A DNA stretch of 64,000 nucleotides from Sphingomonadales bacterium (GCA_027491235.1 JAIXWO010000011.1:62001-126000); one strand, 5' to 3'. Positions 35,847-44,728 are shown, numbered from the stretch's first letter. Numbers and translations are program-made. Notes: generated by a model not told the origin, from the letters alone.

Positions 35847-37376
35847 ATGACGGGACACAGGCCTTGGTGGGAGCATCGCGCAGTTCTGGCGCTGCTCATC
35901 CTCTTGTCCGGCGCGCCGTTATGGTGGCCCGCCTTTCCTCCGCTCACCGATCTGCCTGGCCATATGGGGCGCTATGCCGTCCAGTTGGATGCGGGTAACT
36001 CCTCGGCTCTGTCGCAATTTTATGCGTTCGACTGGCATTGGATCGGTAATCTCGGCGTGGATGTGCTTATCCAATTGCTCGGCCCGTGGTTGGGCGTGGA
36101 GGCGGCGACCAAGGCCATCGTCATCGCCATCCCTATGCTGACTGCGGCGGGCTTTCTCACTGTCGCCCGCGAAGTGCATGGCCGCATTCCGCCCACGGCC
36201 ATCTTCGCGCTGCCTTTGGCCTATAACTATGCCTTCAACTGGGGCTTTGTGAATTTCGCGCTGTCGATGGCGCTGGCGTTTCTGGCCTTTGCCTTGTGGT
36301 TGCGCATGGCACGGGCAGGGTCGCTGCGGCTGCGGGCCGGCCTCTTTGCCGCGCTGTCGCTGGCGTTGTGGACCGCGCATATTTTTGGCTGGGCGATGTT
36401 GTGCGTGCTCGCCTTCAGCGCGGAACTGGTCCGGCAATGGGATGGGGGACGGCGCTGGTTCGCTGTGCCCATCATGACGGGTGTGACCTGCCTGCCGCTT
36501 GCCCTTCCGCTGCTGCCCATGGTGATGACCTTCGGGGAGGGCGGCGCCGGTGGCCAGCCCTTTGGCCACACATGGTTCAACTGGCCGCTGAAAGAGCGCT
36601 GGGCGGTGAGCATCCTGCGCGATCGTTGGGAATGGCTGGACATCGCCAGCATAACCTTGCTCGGGCTGGTTGTCTTGGGCGGGCTGATCGCTTGGGGCGT
36701 TCGCAGGCGCAGGCCCGTCGGGCTGCCGCTGATCCTTGCCGCGACGATCATGGCGGCGCTGTTCATCCTGATGCCCTTCGCGCTGCTCGGGTCCGCCTAT
36801 GCCGATATGCGGCTTGCCCCCTTTGCGTTGGCGACGGCATTGCTGGCGATAGGGACGCCGCAGCGCGGTGCGCGTTGGTTTGGTGTGATCGCCCTCCTAT
36901 TCTTCGGCGTTCGCACTGTGGCGACCTTCTGGAGCGTTCACAGCTATGATCAGAGCTACCGGCAGGAACTGAGCGCCCTCCGCTACATCCCCAACGGCGC
37001 GCGCGTGCTGGCGTTGGTTGGAAAGCCGTGTGGCATTCCTTGGGCCGTCCAAAGGCTCGATCATCTGCCGAGCATGGCCATCGTCCGCAGACAGGCTTTC
37101 ACCAATGATCAATGGCAGGCGTCCGGCGCGCAGTTGCTGACGGTGCGCTCCAAGGCGGCAGCGCCCTTCTTGGCCGACCCCTCGCAGTTCGTGACGGTCA
37201 CGGCCTGCGCCCGGCGGGAGCGTATGGCCTATCCGCAGGCCATCGCCACCTTCCCGCGCAAGGCGTTCGACTATGTCTGGGTGATCCAGCAGCCGGATGA
37301 AGCCGCCGATTACCGAGGCCTCCAGCCCGTCTGGCGATCAGGCCGAAGCGCGCTCTATCGCGTTACGAGAGAATAG
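35847..37376 (+). CDS. Large polytopic membrane protein, GT-C-like
   Basis: A 509-residue protein with about ten hydrophobic segments and a C-terminal soluble part. The first loop has an aspartate after TM1 (FPPLTDLPGHMGRY), as in lipid-linked-sugar glycosyltransferases of the GT-C fold, but no family signature is certain. A second region, RYIPNGARVLALVGKPCG, begins the soluble domain. It overlaps the 3' end of the convergent methyltransferase gene by 14 bp. Function inferred only from topology and neighbours (GT2, GtrA). Confidence 0.65.
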   Translation: MTGHRPWWEHRAVLALLILLSGAPLWWPAFPPLTDLPGHMGRYAVQLDAGNSSALSQFYAFDWHWIGNLGVDVLIQLLGPWLGVEAATKAIVIAIPMLTAAGFLTVAREVHGRIPPTAIFALPLAYNYAFNWGFVNFALSMALAFLAFALWLRMARAGSLRLRAGLFAALSLALWTAHIFGWAMLCVLAFSAELVRQWDGGRRWFAVPIMTGVTCLPLALPLLPMVMTFGEGGAGGQPFGHTWFNWPLKERWAVSILRDRWEWLDIASITLLGLVVLGGLIAWGVRRRRPVGLPLILAATIMAALFILMPFALLGSAYADMRLAPFALATALLAIGTPQRGARWFGVIALLFFGVRTVATFWSVHSYDQSYRQELSALRYIPNGARVLALVGKPCGIPWAVQRLDHLPSMAIVRRQAFTNDQWQASGAQLLTVRSKAAAPFLADPSQFVTVTACARRERMAYPQAIATFPRKAFDYVWVIQQPDEAADYRGLQPVWRSGRSALYRVTRE

Positions 37377-38085
37377 CGACGATCGAGACGCCCACGGGCA
37401 AAGGCACCCGCCCGACAAGGTGCGTTTCCAGCCCGAAGATGCGCGTCAGGATGGCGTTGACCGGGGCTGAGGGCATCTGATCATCGCTCGTCTGCTTTCC
37501 CATCGCCTTGCCGATGAGGCGCGCAACGGCGGCGACCGGGAAGAGCAGGCTGTTGAAATGGCTGATCAGGTGGACCTTGAGCCCCGCCTTGGTTGCGACG
37601 GCCTTCAGGCTGTCCAGCGTGTAGCGGCGATGGTGATGGTGTGCGGTGTCGTGCGCGCTCCACATCCACGGATTGGCCGGGACCGTCAGCAGGATACGCC
37701 CGCCGGGCTTCAGCTTGGTGCGGATGCTGCCGAGCGAGGCTTCGTCCTCGACAATATGCTCAAGCACATCGAGCAAAGCGACGATATCGTAAGCGCCGTC
37801 CTCAATGCCGTCGAGGCCGGGCAAGGGGGCTGTGAGGATCGGCTTGCCGAGACGGCCTTGCGCCACGTCACGCGCGCCTTCGTCGATCTCGATGGCGTCA
37901 ATCGTCCCGAACGCGCCGAGCATACCGAAATTATGACCGGTGCCGCAGCCGATTTCTAAAATGCGCGCGCTTTTGGGTGGCTTGATCTCGGTGGCGATCA
38001 GGCGGGAGAGGATTTTGCGGCGGGCGACATACCACCAGTGGGTGGCGTCATGCTCGGCCATGCGGTCATATACTTCGCGGTCCAT
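37363..38085 (-). CDS. Class I SAM-dependent methyltransferase
   Basis: A 240-residue enzyme with the SAM-binding motif ILEIGCGTGHNFG at about 43-55, an acidic motif (IDAIEIDEGA), and a motif IV-like VALLDVLEHI. C-terminal hydrophobic stretches (NSLLFPVAAVARLIGKAMG; the last 20 residues) suggest membrane association, consistent with a lipid-linked substrate. It follows the GT2 gene by 3 bp. Confidence 0.82.
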   Translation of the reverse strand: MDREVYDRMAEHDATHWWYVARRKILSRLIATEIKPPKSARILEIGCGTGHNFGMLGAFGTIDAIEIDEGARDVAQGRLGKPILTAPLPGLDGIEDGAYDIVALLDVLEHIVEDEASLGSIRTKLKPGGRILLTVPANPWMWSAHDTAHHHHRRYTLDSLKAVATKAGLKVHLISHFNSLLFPVAAVARLIGKAMGKQTSDDQMPSAPVNAILTRIFGLETHLVGRVPLPVGVSIVAILS

Positions 38086-38088
38086 GGC

Positions 38089-39087
38089 TCAGGCGACCTT
38101 TCCGGTGACACGCGCGGACTCGGCTTCGGTCAGGCCGATGGTGTCGCGGATGATGTAGAGCGGGCGCTGCTTGGTTTCGATCATGATGCGGCCCACATAC
38201 TCACCAAGGATGCCGAGCGACAGCAATTGCAGCCCGCCGAAGAACAAAACCGCCACCATCAGCGAGGCATAGCCCGGCACGGCAATGCCGAAGACGAGCA
38301 CCTTGGCGATGATGATGAAGGCATAGATGAACGACATGAGCGCGATGGTCGCGCCAACATAGGTCCAGATGCGCAAGGGGACAGTGGAGGATGACGTGAT
38401 GCCGTCAATCGCCAGCGTCCACAGCTTCCATGGTTTGAACTTGGTTTCGCCCAGCGTGCGTTCGGCGCGGTCATATTCAACGGATGTCTGCTTAAAGCCG
38501 CTCCAGGCGAATAGGCCTTTCATGAAGCGGTTGCGCTCCGGAAGCGCGCGCAGCACATCGACGACGCGCCGGTCGAGCAGGCGGAAGTCGCCCGCATGGT
38601 CGGGGATCTTGTCCGCGCTCAGCAGATTGTGCGCCTTATAGTAGAGGTCGGCCGAGAGCCGCTTGGGCAGGCTGTCCGACGCGCGGTTGCGGCGGACGCC
38701 GTAGATCGTGTCATACCCCGCCCGCCATTTGGCGACCATTTCGCCCAGCACTTCGGGTGGGTCCTGCAGGTCCACATCCATCGGCACAACGGCCTGCCCG
38801 CGCGCATGGTCGAGCCCTGCGGAAAGCGCCGCTTCCTTCCCGAAATTGCGGGAGAGCGAAATGCACCGCACGTGTGGGTTGCGCTGGTTGGCAGCAGCAA
38901 TCGCGGCCATCGTCGTGTCGGTGCTGCCATCATCCACGAACAGGATTTCGTACGACTGCGCGGCAGGATCATTCAGCCGCTCAATCACGGCGGACACGCG
39001 CGTGACGAAGGTCTGGATGGCCACTTCTTCGTTCTTGACGGGGACGACCACCGACAGGATCGGCGCGGATGGGAAACTCGTGTTCAT
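38089..39087 (-). CDS. Glycosyltransferase family 2 (GtrB/DPM1-like)
   Basis: A 332-residue membrane enzyme. The catalytic GT-A domain has VVVPVKNEE, LFVDDGSTDTT and the metal motif PMDVDLQDPPE. Two C-terminal membrane helices (YVGATIALMSFIYAFIIIAK; SLMVAVLFFGGLQLLSLGIL) make it a polyprenyl-phosphate glycosyl synthase of the GtrB type, using a nucleotide sugar. It lies between GtrA and methyltransferase genes on the same strand. Confidence 0.88.
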   Translation of the reverse strand: MNTSFPSAPILSVVVPVKNEEVAIQTFVTRVSAVIERLNDPAAQSYEILFVDDGSTDTTMAAIAAANQRNPHVRCISLSRNFGKEAALSAGLDHARGQAVVPMDVDLQDPPEVLGEMVAKWRAGYDTIYGVRRNRASDSLPKRLSADLYYKAHNLLSADKIPDHAGDFRLLDRRVVDVLRALPERNRFMKGLFAWSGFKQTSVEYDRAERTLGETKFKPWKLWTLAIDGITSSSTVPLRIWTYVGATIALMSFIYAFIIIAKVLVFGIAVPGYASLMVAVLFFGGLQLLSLGILGEYVGRIMIETKQRPLYIIRDTIGLTEAESARVTGKVA

Positions 39088-39129
39088 GGAACTCTTTCTA
39101 TCCCGCAGAAGGGGTGAGCGAAAGGCGGC

Positions 39130-39540
39130 TCACCCAAATACCCAGCGGCGGTTCAAGGTAAAGGTCAGCAGCGGCGTCACAAAAATGATGGGGATCACCG
39201 GCCACCAGGTCGGCCCGCCCAGAACCTTGACCAGCAGCCAGACGAAGAACTGGTTGGACACGAAGCCCGCCGTATTGGTGATGAAGAAGCGGACGGTGCG
39301 GATGTGCATCTGATCGCGCGTGCCATGGTCTTTAAAGCTCACCCGGCTGTGCAGGATGTAGCCCAGGCCAGTGAAGACCAGATAGACGAGCGTCATCGAT
39401 ACCATCGCGTCAATCGCGAGGAATTCCGCCACGGCCCAATAGGCAGCCGCCACCAGCACAGTCAGCAAGCCGCCGACCACCCCGAAGCGGATGACCTGCC
39501 CGATCAGCTTCACGCGTTCCTGTCTTTCTTGGTCGGTCAC
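39130..39540 (-). CDS. GtrA family membrane protein (putative polyprenyl-P-sugar flippase)
   Basis: A 136-residue protein with four membrane helices. Family features: GQVIRFGVVGGLLTVLVAAAYW at the start, FTGLGYILHSRVSFKDHG in the middle and TFTLNRRWVFG at the very end. GtrA proteins are thought to flip polyprenyl-phosphate-linked sugars. Placement 42 bp upstream of the GtrB-like gene supports a paired function. Confidence 0.85.
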   Translation of the reverse strand: MTDQERQERVKLIGQVIRFGVVGGLLTVLVAAAYWAVAEFLAIDAMVSMTLVYLVFTGLGYILHSRVSFKDHGTRDQMHIRTVRFFITNTAGFVSNQFFVWLLVKVLGGPTWWPVIPIIFVTPLLTFTLNRRWVFG

Positions 39541-39592
39541 TCTGGCCCCGCTTGCCCTTTCGCGCCGAGCCTTTAAGGGCGGTTTCTAGCGC

Positions 39593-41359
39593 ATGCAAAC
39601 AGGCAATCCTCACGACGACGCGCACTGGAAGCGTTGGATGCTGTCGATCTGGCTGCTGATGTGCTGTGCCCTTGTCGCTTTTCGCTGGGCAAACATCGAC
39701 TTCCTCATCCTTGCCGATACCGATGATAACCTGCGGCTGGCGCAGGTGGAAAGCTGGCTGGGCGGGCAGGGCTGGTATGATTTGCGCCAATACAGGCTCA
39801 ATCCGCCGGTGGGAATCGACGTACACTGGTCGCGGCTGGTGGACCTGCCGATTGCGGCCATCATCCTTATCGTGAAACCCTTTTTCGGCGCGCTGGCCGC
39901 TGAAAAGGCCGCCGTCGCAATCGCCCCCATGCTGCCCTTTGGCGTCGCGATGACGGGCGTCTGCCTCACGGCACGGCGGTTGGTCGATAAGCGCGCCTGG
40001 GCCTTTGCCGCGGCCCTGCTGATCTGTGCGCCATCGACGATGAACATGTTCATGCCGACGCGGATCGACCATCATGGCTGGCAACTGGCCTTCCTTGCGC
40101 TGACGCTGGCGGGGTTGGTGGATGACCGGCGCGTGCGCGGCGGGCTCACGGTGGGGCTGGCCTCTGCGGCCTCGCTCTCCATCGGGCTAGAGATGCTCCC
40201 CTATTTGGCGCTGACCGGCGGGTTCTGCGCGCTGCGCTGGATACTCGATCAGCGTGAAGCGCCGCTCATCCGCTCTTATGGCATCGCACTTGCTGCGGGC
40301 ACGGCGCTGGGTTTCCTCATTTTCGCGTCAGAAGCGAACCGCGCGCCGCGCTGCGATGCGCTGTCGCCGGTCTGGCTCTCGGTCATGGTGCTCGCAGGGG
40401 GCGTCATCGTCTTGCTGTCCTATCTCCGCGCGGCGCAGCCATGGGTGCGATTGGCGGCGGCGTCTTTGGGCGGGGCGGTCATCGTTGCGGCCTTTGTGCT
40501 CGCTTGGCCGCAATGCCTTGGACGACCGGAAGGCATCTCGGATGAACTTTACCAGATGTGGTTCGTCAACATCCGCGAAGTGAAGCCGCTCTACGAACAG
40601 ACATTGAAAACCGCGATGTCGACGGCGGCGCTGCCGGTTATGGGCTTGATCGGAAGTGTCTGGATGCTTCGGCGGGACCGCGACCATGTTCTGCTCTGGG
40701 GGCCGTTTGCGCTGCTCAATTTGGCGTCTGTCTGCCTGCTCATGTGGCAGACGCGCGCGGGCGCCGGGGCGCAGCTGCTCGCTGTGCCGGGCGCAACCGC
40801 ACTGGCCTGGCATTTTGTGCCGCGCTTTGCCCGTTCCTCGCGCTTTGTCGTTCGCGTGTTCGGTGTCATCCTCTCGTTCCTTGTGATTTCAGGCCTGATC
40901 GTGAACTTTGTTTTCACTTTCGCCCCTCTCCAGCAGACCTCAGCCAAGCTGGCGGCTGTGACCAGCGCCGATGCCCGCTGCCCGACGCTCTCGGCGCTGC
41001 GCCCGATTGCGAAGCTGCCGCCGGGCGTCGTCTTTACCTTTGTGGATCTCGGGCCGCGCCTCATCGCCGTGACGCCGCACAAGGCGATTACCGGGCCTTA
41101 CCACCGCAATGGCGATGCCATTCTCGATGTCTATCGTGTGTTTCGGGGGTCACCTGAGGTCGCACGCCCTATCATCCGGGCGCATCATTCCGATTATGTG
41201 CTGATTTGCTTGAACAGTCCGGAGGCGACCAACCACCGTAAGGCGGCGCGCAATGGCCTCTACGCTCGGCTGGAAAAGGGTCTCGCGCCGGATTGGCTGA
41301 CGCCCGTCCCGCTGCCAGCCGACTCGCCCTACCGCATGTGGCGCGTTGCCAAAGACTGA
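39593..41359 (+). CDS. Large polytopic membrane protein, GT-C/oligosaccharyltransferase-like
   Basis: A 588-residue protein with about a dozen hydrophobic segments and a C-terminal soluble tail. After TM1 it carries LADTDDNLRLAQVESWLGGQGWYD, and later DVHWSRL and PTRIDHHGWQL, a layout reminiscent of STT3/AglB-like GT-C enzymes with an early acidic motif. It is divergent from gtrA (52 bp between starts). Likely transfers a lipid-linked sugar on the periplasmic side; the acceptor is unknown. Confidence 0.68.
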   Translation: MQTGNPHDDAHWKRWMLSIWLLMCCALVAFRWANIDFLILADTDDNLRLAQVESWLGGQGWYDLRQYRLNPPVGIDVHWSRLVDLPIAAIILIVKPFFGALAAEKAAVAIAPMLPFGVAMTGVCLTARRLVDKRAWAFAAALLICAPSTMNMFMPTRIDHHGWQLAFLALTLAGLVDDRRVRGGLTVGLASAASLSIGLEMLPYLALTGGFCALRWILDQREAPLIRSYGIALAAGTALGFLIFASEANRAPRCDALSPVWLSVMVLAGGVIVLLSYLRAAQPWVRLAAASLGGAVIVAAFVLAWPQCLGRPEGISDELYQMWFVNIREVKPLYEQTLKTAMSTAALPVMGLIGSVWMLRRDRDHVLLWGPFALLNLASVCLLMWQTRAGAGAQLLAVPGATALAWHFVPRFARSSRFVVRVFGVILSFLVISGLIVNFVFTFAPLQQTSAKLAAVTSADARCPTLSALRPIAKLPPGVVFTFVDLGPRLIAVTPHKAITGPYHRNGDAILDVYRVFRGSPEVARPIIRAHHSDYVLICLNSPEATNHRKAARNGLYARLEKGLAPDWLTPVPLPADSPYRMWRVAKD

Positions 41360-41384
41360 GCCTGGTTCAGATAAATGAAGGGAA

Positions 41385-41730
41385 GGTGGGGGTTTCTGTT
41401 GCTCGGCACCCCCAGGCCGCCGGTTTCTGCTTCTGTTACCCGGCGCAGTCCCCACCGTGTTCTATTTGGATAACTTCAGGCCACGAAGGCCCTTAGTTAT
41501 GCAGCCAGAGCAAGTGCTTCGTTATCGTTGGCACTTATAGGTTTTGAACGGTTTTACGGCTCATTCAGGCCGGGTAAAAACACCGTCTTTCAACACACGT
41601 CGATGCTGTTTCGGCCCCATCATGTACCCTGCGAAAAGCGGGGCAAATGGTGGAGCCGCCGGGTACCGCCCCCGGGTCCGCTGCATCTATTACACGGCAC
41701 AATTTATCACCATAGCCGGGCGAACCCAGC
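41385..41730 (-). ncRNA. ssrA: tmRNA, circularly permuted two-piece form
   Basis: Read on the - strand. An acceptor piece comes first (about 41730-41648), with a T-stem-like CCGGG/CCCGG pair and the 3' end CGGCTCCACCA. A 29-base spacer follows, then the coding piece starting at 41618 with GGGGCCGAAACAGCATCGAC, whose GGGGCCG pairs with CGGCTCC. The tag reads from GCC at 41532 to TAA at 41497 and encodes ANDNEALALAA. Hairpin and pseudoknot-like pairings follow. The outer ends are estimates. tmRNA rescues stalled ribosomes. Confidence 0.9.
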
Positions 41731-41736
41731 AAAACG

Positions 41737-41765
41737 GATATAGGGGCGCACATCTTAAAAGTTAA
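41737..41765 (-). promoter_or_regulatory. Likely sigma70 promoter of ssrA
   Basis: TTAACT, 17 bases, TATATC on the - strand, placing initiation near 41730, just where the acceptor piece should begin. Its -35 box overlaps the -35 box of the divergent Rrf2-gene promoter. Confidence 0.45.
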
Positions 41766-41804
41766 GTCCCCATCGGGGTTGCTCTAATGTCTACTAGACA
41801 TTAG
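41762..41804 (+). promoter_or_regulatory. Promoter and 21-bp palindromic operator of the Rrf2 gene
   Basis: TTAAGT (41762-41767), 17 bases, TAATGT (41785-41790). The -10 box lies inside a perfect inverted repeat: CTAATGTCTA at 41784-41793, a central C, and TAGACATTAG at 41795-41804. The palindrome ends 10 bp before the regulator's ATG, an arrangement expected for autorepression by the Rrf2 protein. Confidence 0.68.
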
Positions 41805-41814
41805 GTTATTTCAC

Positions 41815-42243
41815 ATGCTCACCCAACGTTCCCGCTACGGACTGCGCGCCATGATCCTTCTAGCGCGCGAAACTGCGGGCGGCCCGCCTGTGCCGATGAG
41901 CCACATTGCCGCAGAGGCGGTCGTCCCGCGCAAATTTCTCGAAATCATCCTGACCGAATTGAAGAACGCCAACCTTGTCGTCAGCACGCGCGGCAAGCAG
42001 GGCGGTTTCCATCTTGCCCGGCCGGCGGAACTGATTTCCTTTGGTGACGTGATCCGCGTGATCGAAGGCCCGCTCGCGCTTGTGCCCTGCGTGAGCCGCA
42101 CCGCGTACAAACGCTGCAAGGACTGCAAGGACGAAGCCACCTGCGAAATCCGCCGCGCCATGACCATCGTGCGCGATGACACGGCGCGGATATTGGACGG
42201 CACGAGCTTGGCCGCTGCTGTCGCCGGGGATTTTTCGGCTTAG
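41815..42243 (+). CDS. Rrf2 family transcriptional regulator, probable Fe-S sensor
   Basis: A 142-residue DNA-binding protein. The winged helix-turn-helix starts MLTQRSRYGLRAMILLA and includes SHIAAEAVVPRKFLEIILTEL and the wing STRGKQGGFHLARP. Four cysteines at 92, 101, 104 and 110 (PC-x8-C-x2-C-x5-C) suggest cluster binding, although the spacing differs from IscR. No suf/isc genes are nearby. A palindrome over its own promoter suggests autoregulation. Confidence 0.88.
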   Translation: MLTQRSRYGLRAMILLARETAGGPPVPMSHIAAEAVVPRKFLEIILTELKNANLVVSTRGKQGGFHLARPAELISFGDVIRVIEGPLALVPCVSRTAYKRCKDCKDEATCEIRRAMTIVRDDTARILDGTSLAAAVAGDFSA

Positions 42244-42261
42244 ATTTCCACTTAGAAATCT

Positions 42262-42360
42262 CGTCATCCTGAACTTGTTTCAGGATAACAGCGTCGGCCC
42301 CTCTTATCGGACCAAAAGTGCGATCCCAGCCGGTTATGCTGAAACGAGTTCAGCATGACG
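42262..42360. repeat. Paired inverted REP-like intergenic repeat, copy B
   Basis: A unit at about 42262-42289 (CGTCATCCTGAACTTGTTTC...) and its inverted counterpart at about 42332-42360, the same two-unit arrangement as at 11278-11372. It lies between the ends of the convergent Rrf2 and Crp-family genes. Confidence 0.75.
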
Positions 42361-42386
42361 ATTTGGGGGAGGCACGGGACTAAGGT

Positions 42387-43061
42387 CTAAATAATCAATT
42401 CCTGTACCCGGTGCGGGGCGACGATCATCAACGCGTCCTTGTCGCGGGTGATGAAGCCGCGGCGTTCCAGATCATTGATGGTGCGCGATACCGTTTCACG
42501 TGTGGACTGCACGATCAGCGCGAGTTCGGTCATCGTCGGGACGGGGCGGATGGTGCGGCCGTCGCCTTCACCGGCCTGACGCAGCAGCTCGGCATAGATG
42601 CGGCCGGTGGCAGACAGGGTCGTCCGCTCGATCATCCGGCGTGAGGTGCGGCTGAGGCGCGCTGTGACCTGCCGCAGCACAGCCATGGCAAGCGAGGGGT
42701 GCGTTTCCAGCAGCATGACGAAATCCTGCTGGCGCAACCGTGCGGATTCGACTGGGGTGACGGCGATCACCTGGTCCCATGAGGCGCGGGTGCCGACAAC
42801 GTCGACTTCGCCAAAGATGTCGCCAGCGGCATAGGTGTCGAGCAGGACGAGCTGTCCCTGTGCTGAGTAGACCACGGCCTGCGCACGGCCTTCGACAAGG
42901 AGGAAGACGAACGGGGCAGCTTCCCCCGCCCAGATGATCGTACCTTCAGGCTCGGTTTGGACAAGCTGGGTTAGCCCATCAACGACGCGCGCAATGTCCC
43001 GCGTGCAGCCGAACGCCGCACAAATGGCCGACAGACGCTTTTCCTGCGCTGCGTCGTTCAC
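42387..43061 (-). CDS. Crp/Fnr family transcriptional regulator
   Basis: A 224-residue regulator. A cyclic-nucleotide-binding-like beta-barrel domain (GTIIWAGEAAPFVFLLVEGRAQAVVYS and AGDIFGEVDVVG) is followed by a long helix and a C-terminal HTH (TMTELALIVQSTRETVSRTINDLERRGFI). There is no N-terminal Fe-S cysteine set as in FNR. The effector and targets cannot be seen. Confidence 0.88.
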   Translation of the reverse strand: MNDAAQEKRLSAICAAFGCTRDIARVVDGLTQLVQTEPEGTIIWAGEAAPFVFLLVEGRAQAVVYSAQGQLVLLDTYAAGDIFGEVDVVGTRASWDQVIAVTPVESARLRQQDFVMLLETHPSLAMAVLRQVTARLSRTSRRMIERTTLSATGRIYAELLRQAGEGDGRTIRPVPTMTELALIVQSTRETVSRTINDLERRGFITRDKDALMIVAPHRVQELII

Positions 43062-43137
43062 GCCTTTACCTCACCCTGCGACCAATGCCCCCAAGTCGGA
43101 GGAAATCTGTCGTGCGTCAAGGGTGTCGGCAGACAAT

Positions 43138-43704
43138 CTAGGCTGCGAGAAGGGCGCGCCCGTCCATATTATCATCCGGGCAATTGCCTTGTTCGGCAAA
43201 GGCCAGCTCATAATCCAAGCACGGCACGTCGGTGCCTCGCGCGAGGCATGGTATGGCAATCATCCGGTTGCTGCGCTGAAAGCCGAGTTTGCGAAGCACA
43301 TTGCCCGACGCCGGGTTGTCAACGAAATGCCGGGCCACAATCTTGCGGCAAGGGAGCGAAGCCCGTGCCATGTCCACGACGGCACGGGCTGCCTCGGTCG
43401 CAAAGCCCAGGCCCCAATAGCGCGGTGAGATCCAGTAACCGAGTTCGGCAGTGCAGCCGGATGTATCGAGACCGATCCCGCCGATAAGCTTTGGCTTTCC
43501 GGCGGTGCGCGCGAAAATCAGCATATGTGGCGCTTCCCGCTGCCTTTGGGCTGCAAGAAAGTCTTGGGCGTCTTCAAGAGTATAAGGCCAGGGAAGGCGC
43601 GACAGCTTCATGGCCACGGCCTCATGGGCAATGGCGTCATGCAGGGCCGCCGCATCGTCTTCCCAACCGGGCCTGAGCAATAAGCGCTCTGTTCTTGCGA
43701 ACAT
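43138..43704 (-). CDS. GNAT family N-acetyltransferase (RimJ/RimL-like)
   Basis: A protein of 188 residues starting MFARTERLLLRPGWEDDAAAL at 43704, with AAGGAGA about 8 bp upstream. The acetyl-CoA site is ELGYWISPRYWGLGFATEAARAVVD, followed by RKIVARHFVDNPASGNVLRKLGFQ, the standard RimJ/RimL-type pattern. It acetylates a protein N-terminus or small amine; the substrate is unknown. Confidence 0.85.
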   Translation of the reverse strand: MFARTERLLLRPGWEDDAAALHDAIAHEAVAMKLSRLPWPYTLEDAQDFLAAQRQREAPHMLIFARTAGKPKLIGGIGLDTSGCTAELGYWISPRYWGLGFATEAARAVVDMARASLPCRKIVARHFVDNPASGNVLRKLGFQRSNRMIAIPCLARGTDVPCLDYELAFAEQGNCPDDNMDGRALLAA

Positions 43705-43819
43705 GTCGAAAGTCTCCTTCGTTCCGGGCCCCGCTACCGCCAAGATGTGACGACTGCGGGACAGTTAAACGCCCCGAACGAGCACATGTGCCGTGATCGG
43801 GACAGACGGTTGAAGAGAG

Positions 43820-43867
43820 AAAAGAAAAAGGGAGCCGGACCGCCCTATGGGGGTGGTCCCGTCTCCC
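43820..43867 (-). terminator. Rho-independent terminator of rplU-rpmA
   Basis: On the - strand a GC-rich stem (GGGAG...CTCCC arms at 43867-43863 and 43834-43830, with inner GGACC/GGTCC pairing) is followed directly by TTTTTCTTTT. Classic form, 62 bp after the rpmA stop. Confidence 0.85.
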
Positions 43868-43929
43868 TTCGCGCCTGATCAAGTCAGGCTATCGGGCCAC
43901 CCAAGGGCGACCCGGATATGGATCGCCGT

Positions 43930-44199
43930 TTACTCGGCTGCCATCGCAACCGCGTCAACCGACACGTATTTGCGACCTTGGCGGCCTTCGTGAAAACGCA
44001 CGCGACCACCCGAGGTGGCAAACAGCGTGTGATCACGGCCACAGCCGACGTTCACGCCCGGATAGACGCGTGTGCCGCGCTGACGCACGATGATGTTGCC
44101 GGCGAGGACAGTTTCGCCACCGAACTTTTTGACGCCCAAACGACGGCCCGCTGAGTCGCGGCCGTTGCGTGAGGAACCACCTGCCTTTTTATGTGCCAT
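43930..44199 (-). CDS. rpmA: 50S ribosomal protein L27
   Basis: An 89-residue ribosomal protein near the peptidyl-transferase centre. The N-terminus [20 protein letters not shown] and [15 protein letters not shown] are unmistakable. It is 13 bp downstream of rplU in the universal order and followed by a strong terminator. Confidence 0.97.
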   Translation of the reverse strand: MAHKKAGGSSRNGRDSAGRRLGVKKFGGETVLAGNIIVRQRGTRVYPGVNVGCGRDHTLFATSGGRVRFHEGRQGRKYVSVDAVAMAAE

Positions 44200-44212
44200 G
44201 GTCCGTTACTCC

Positions 44213-44617
44213 TTATTCTGCCGCAGCGGCTTTTTTGGCCGCAGGCTTCTTGGCGGGCTTGGCTTCAGCGGCAGCCTCAACGGGCGCAGCTGCTGCCTTT
44301 TTCGGAGCGGCCTTTGCAGGCGCGCCGACAGCGAGAATCTTCAAAACCGTCAGGCTCTGGCGGTGGCCATTGCGACGACGATAATTGTGACGACGACGCT
44401 TCTTGAAGACGATGACCTTGTCACCGCGACCCTGTGTCAGGATTTCGGCAGAGACCGAAAGGCCTGTGGTCGGCTTCACTTCGCCAGCATCGCTTGCGAA
44501 AAGGACGTCATCCAGCGTCACCGTGTCACCCGCTTCACCAGCGAGCTTCTCAACGACGATCTTGTCTCCGGCGGCGACGCGGTACTGCTTGCCGCCAGTG
44601 CGCACGATTGCGAACAT
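44213..44617 (-). CDS. rplU: 50S ribosomal protein L21
   Basis: A 134-residue protein: a standard L21 core ([18 protein letters not shown]... [21 protein letters not shown]) with an Ala/Lys-rich C-terminal extension of about 30 residues, common in sphingomonads. The start at 44617 gives the usual MFAIV; an upstream in-frame start adds three residues. Confidence 0.96.
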   Translation of the reverse strand: MFAIVRTGGKQYRVAAGDKIVVEKLAGEAGDTVTLDDVLFASDAGEVKPTTGLSVSAEILTQGRGDKVIVFKKRRRHNYRRRNGHRQSLTVLKILAVGAPAKAAPKKAAAAPVEAAAEAKPAKKPAAKKAAAAE

Positions 44618-44699
44618 GGCTATCAATCACTTCTTCTATAAGCTTCGATGCCGCGCAAAGGTCATCACCGGTAGGCAGTGCCTCGGCGCGGAAGCGGGT

Positions 44700-44728
44700 T
44701 CGCTAGAGAGGCCTCACGATTCTGTCAA
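44700..44728 (-). promoter_or_regulatory. Sigma70-type promoter for rplU-rpmA
   Basis: On the - strand a perfect -35 TTGACA, 17 bases, and a weaker -10 TAGCGA, giving a leader of about 75 bases before rplU. Confidence 0.45.

Noticed and set aside
41470-41500. GGCC-TTCG hairpin as a terminator of the membrane protein gene at 39593-41359
   Set aside because: It belongs to the tmRNA coding piece on the opposite strand, just after the tag stop codon.
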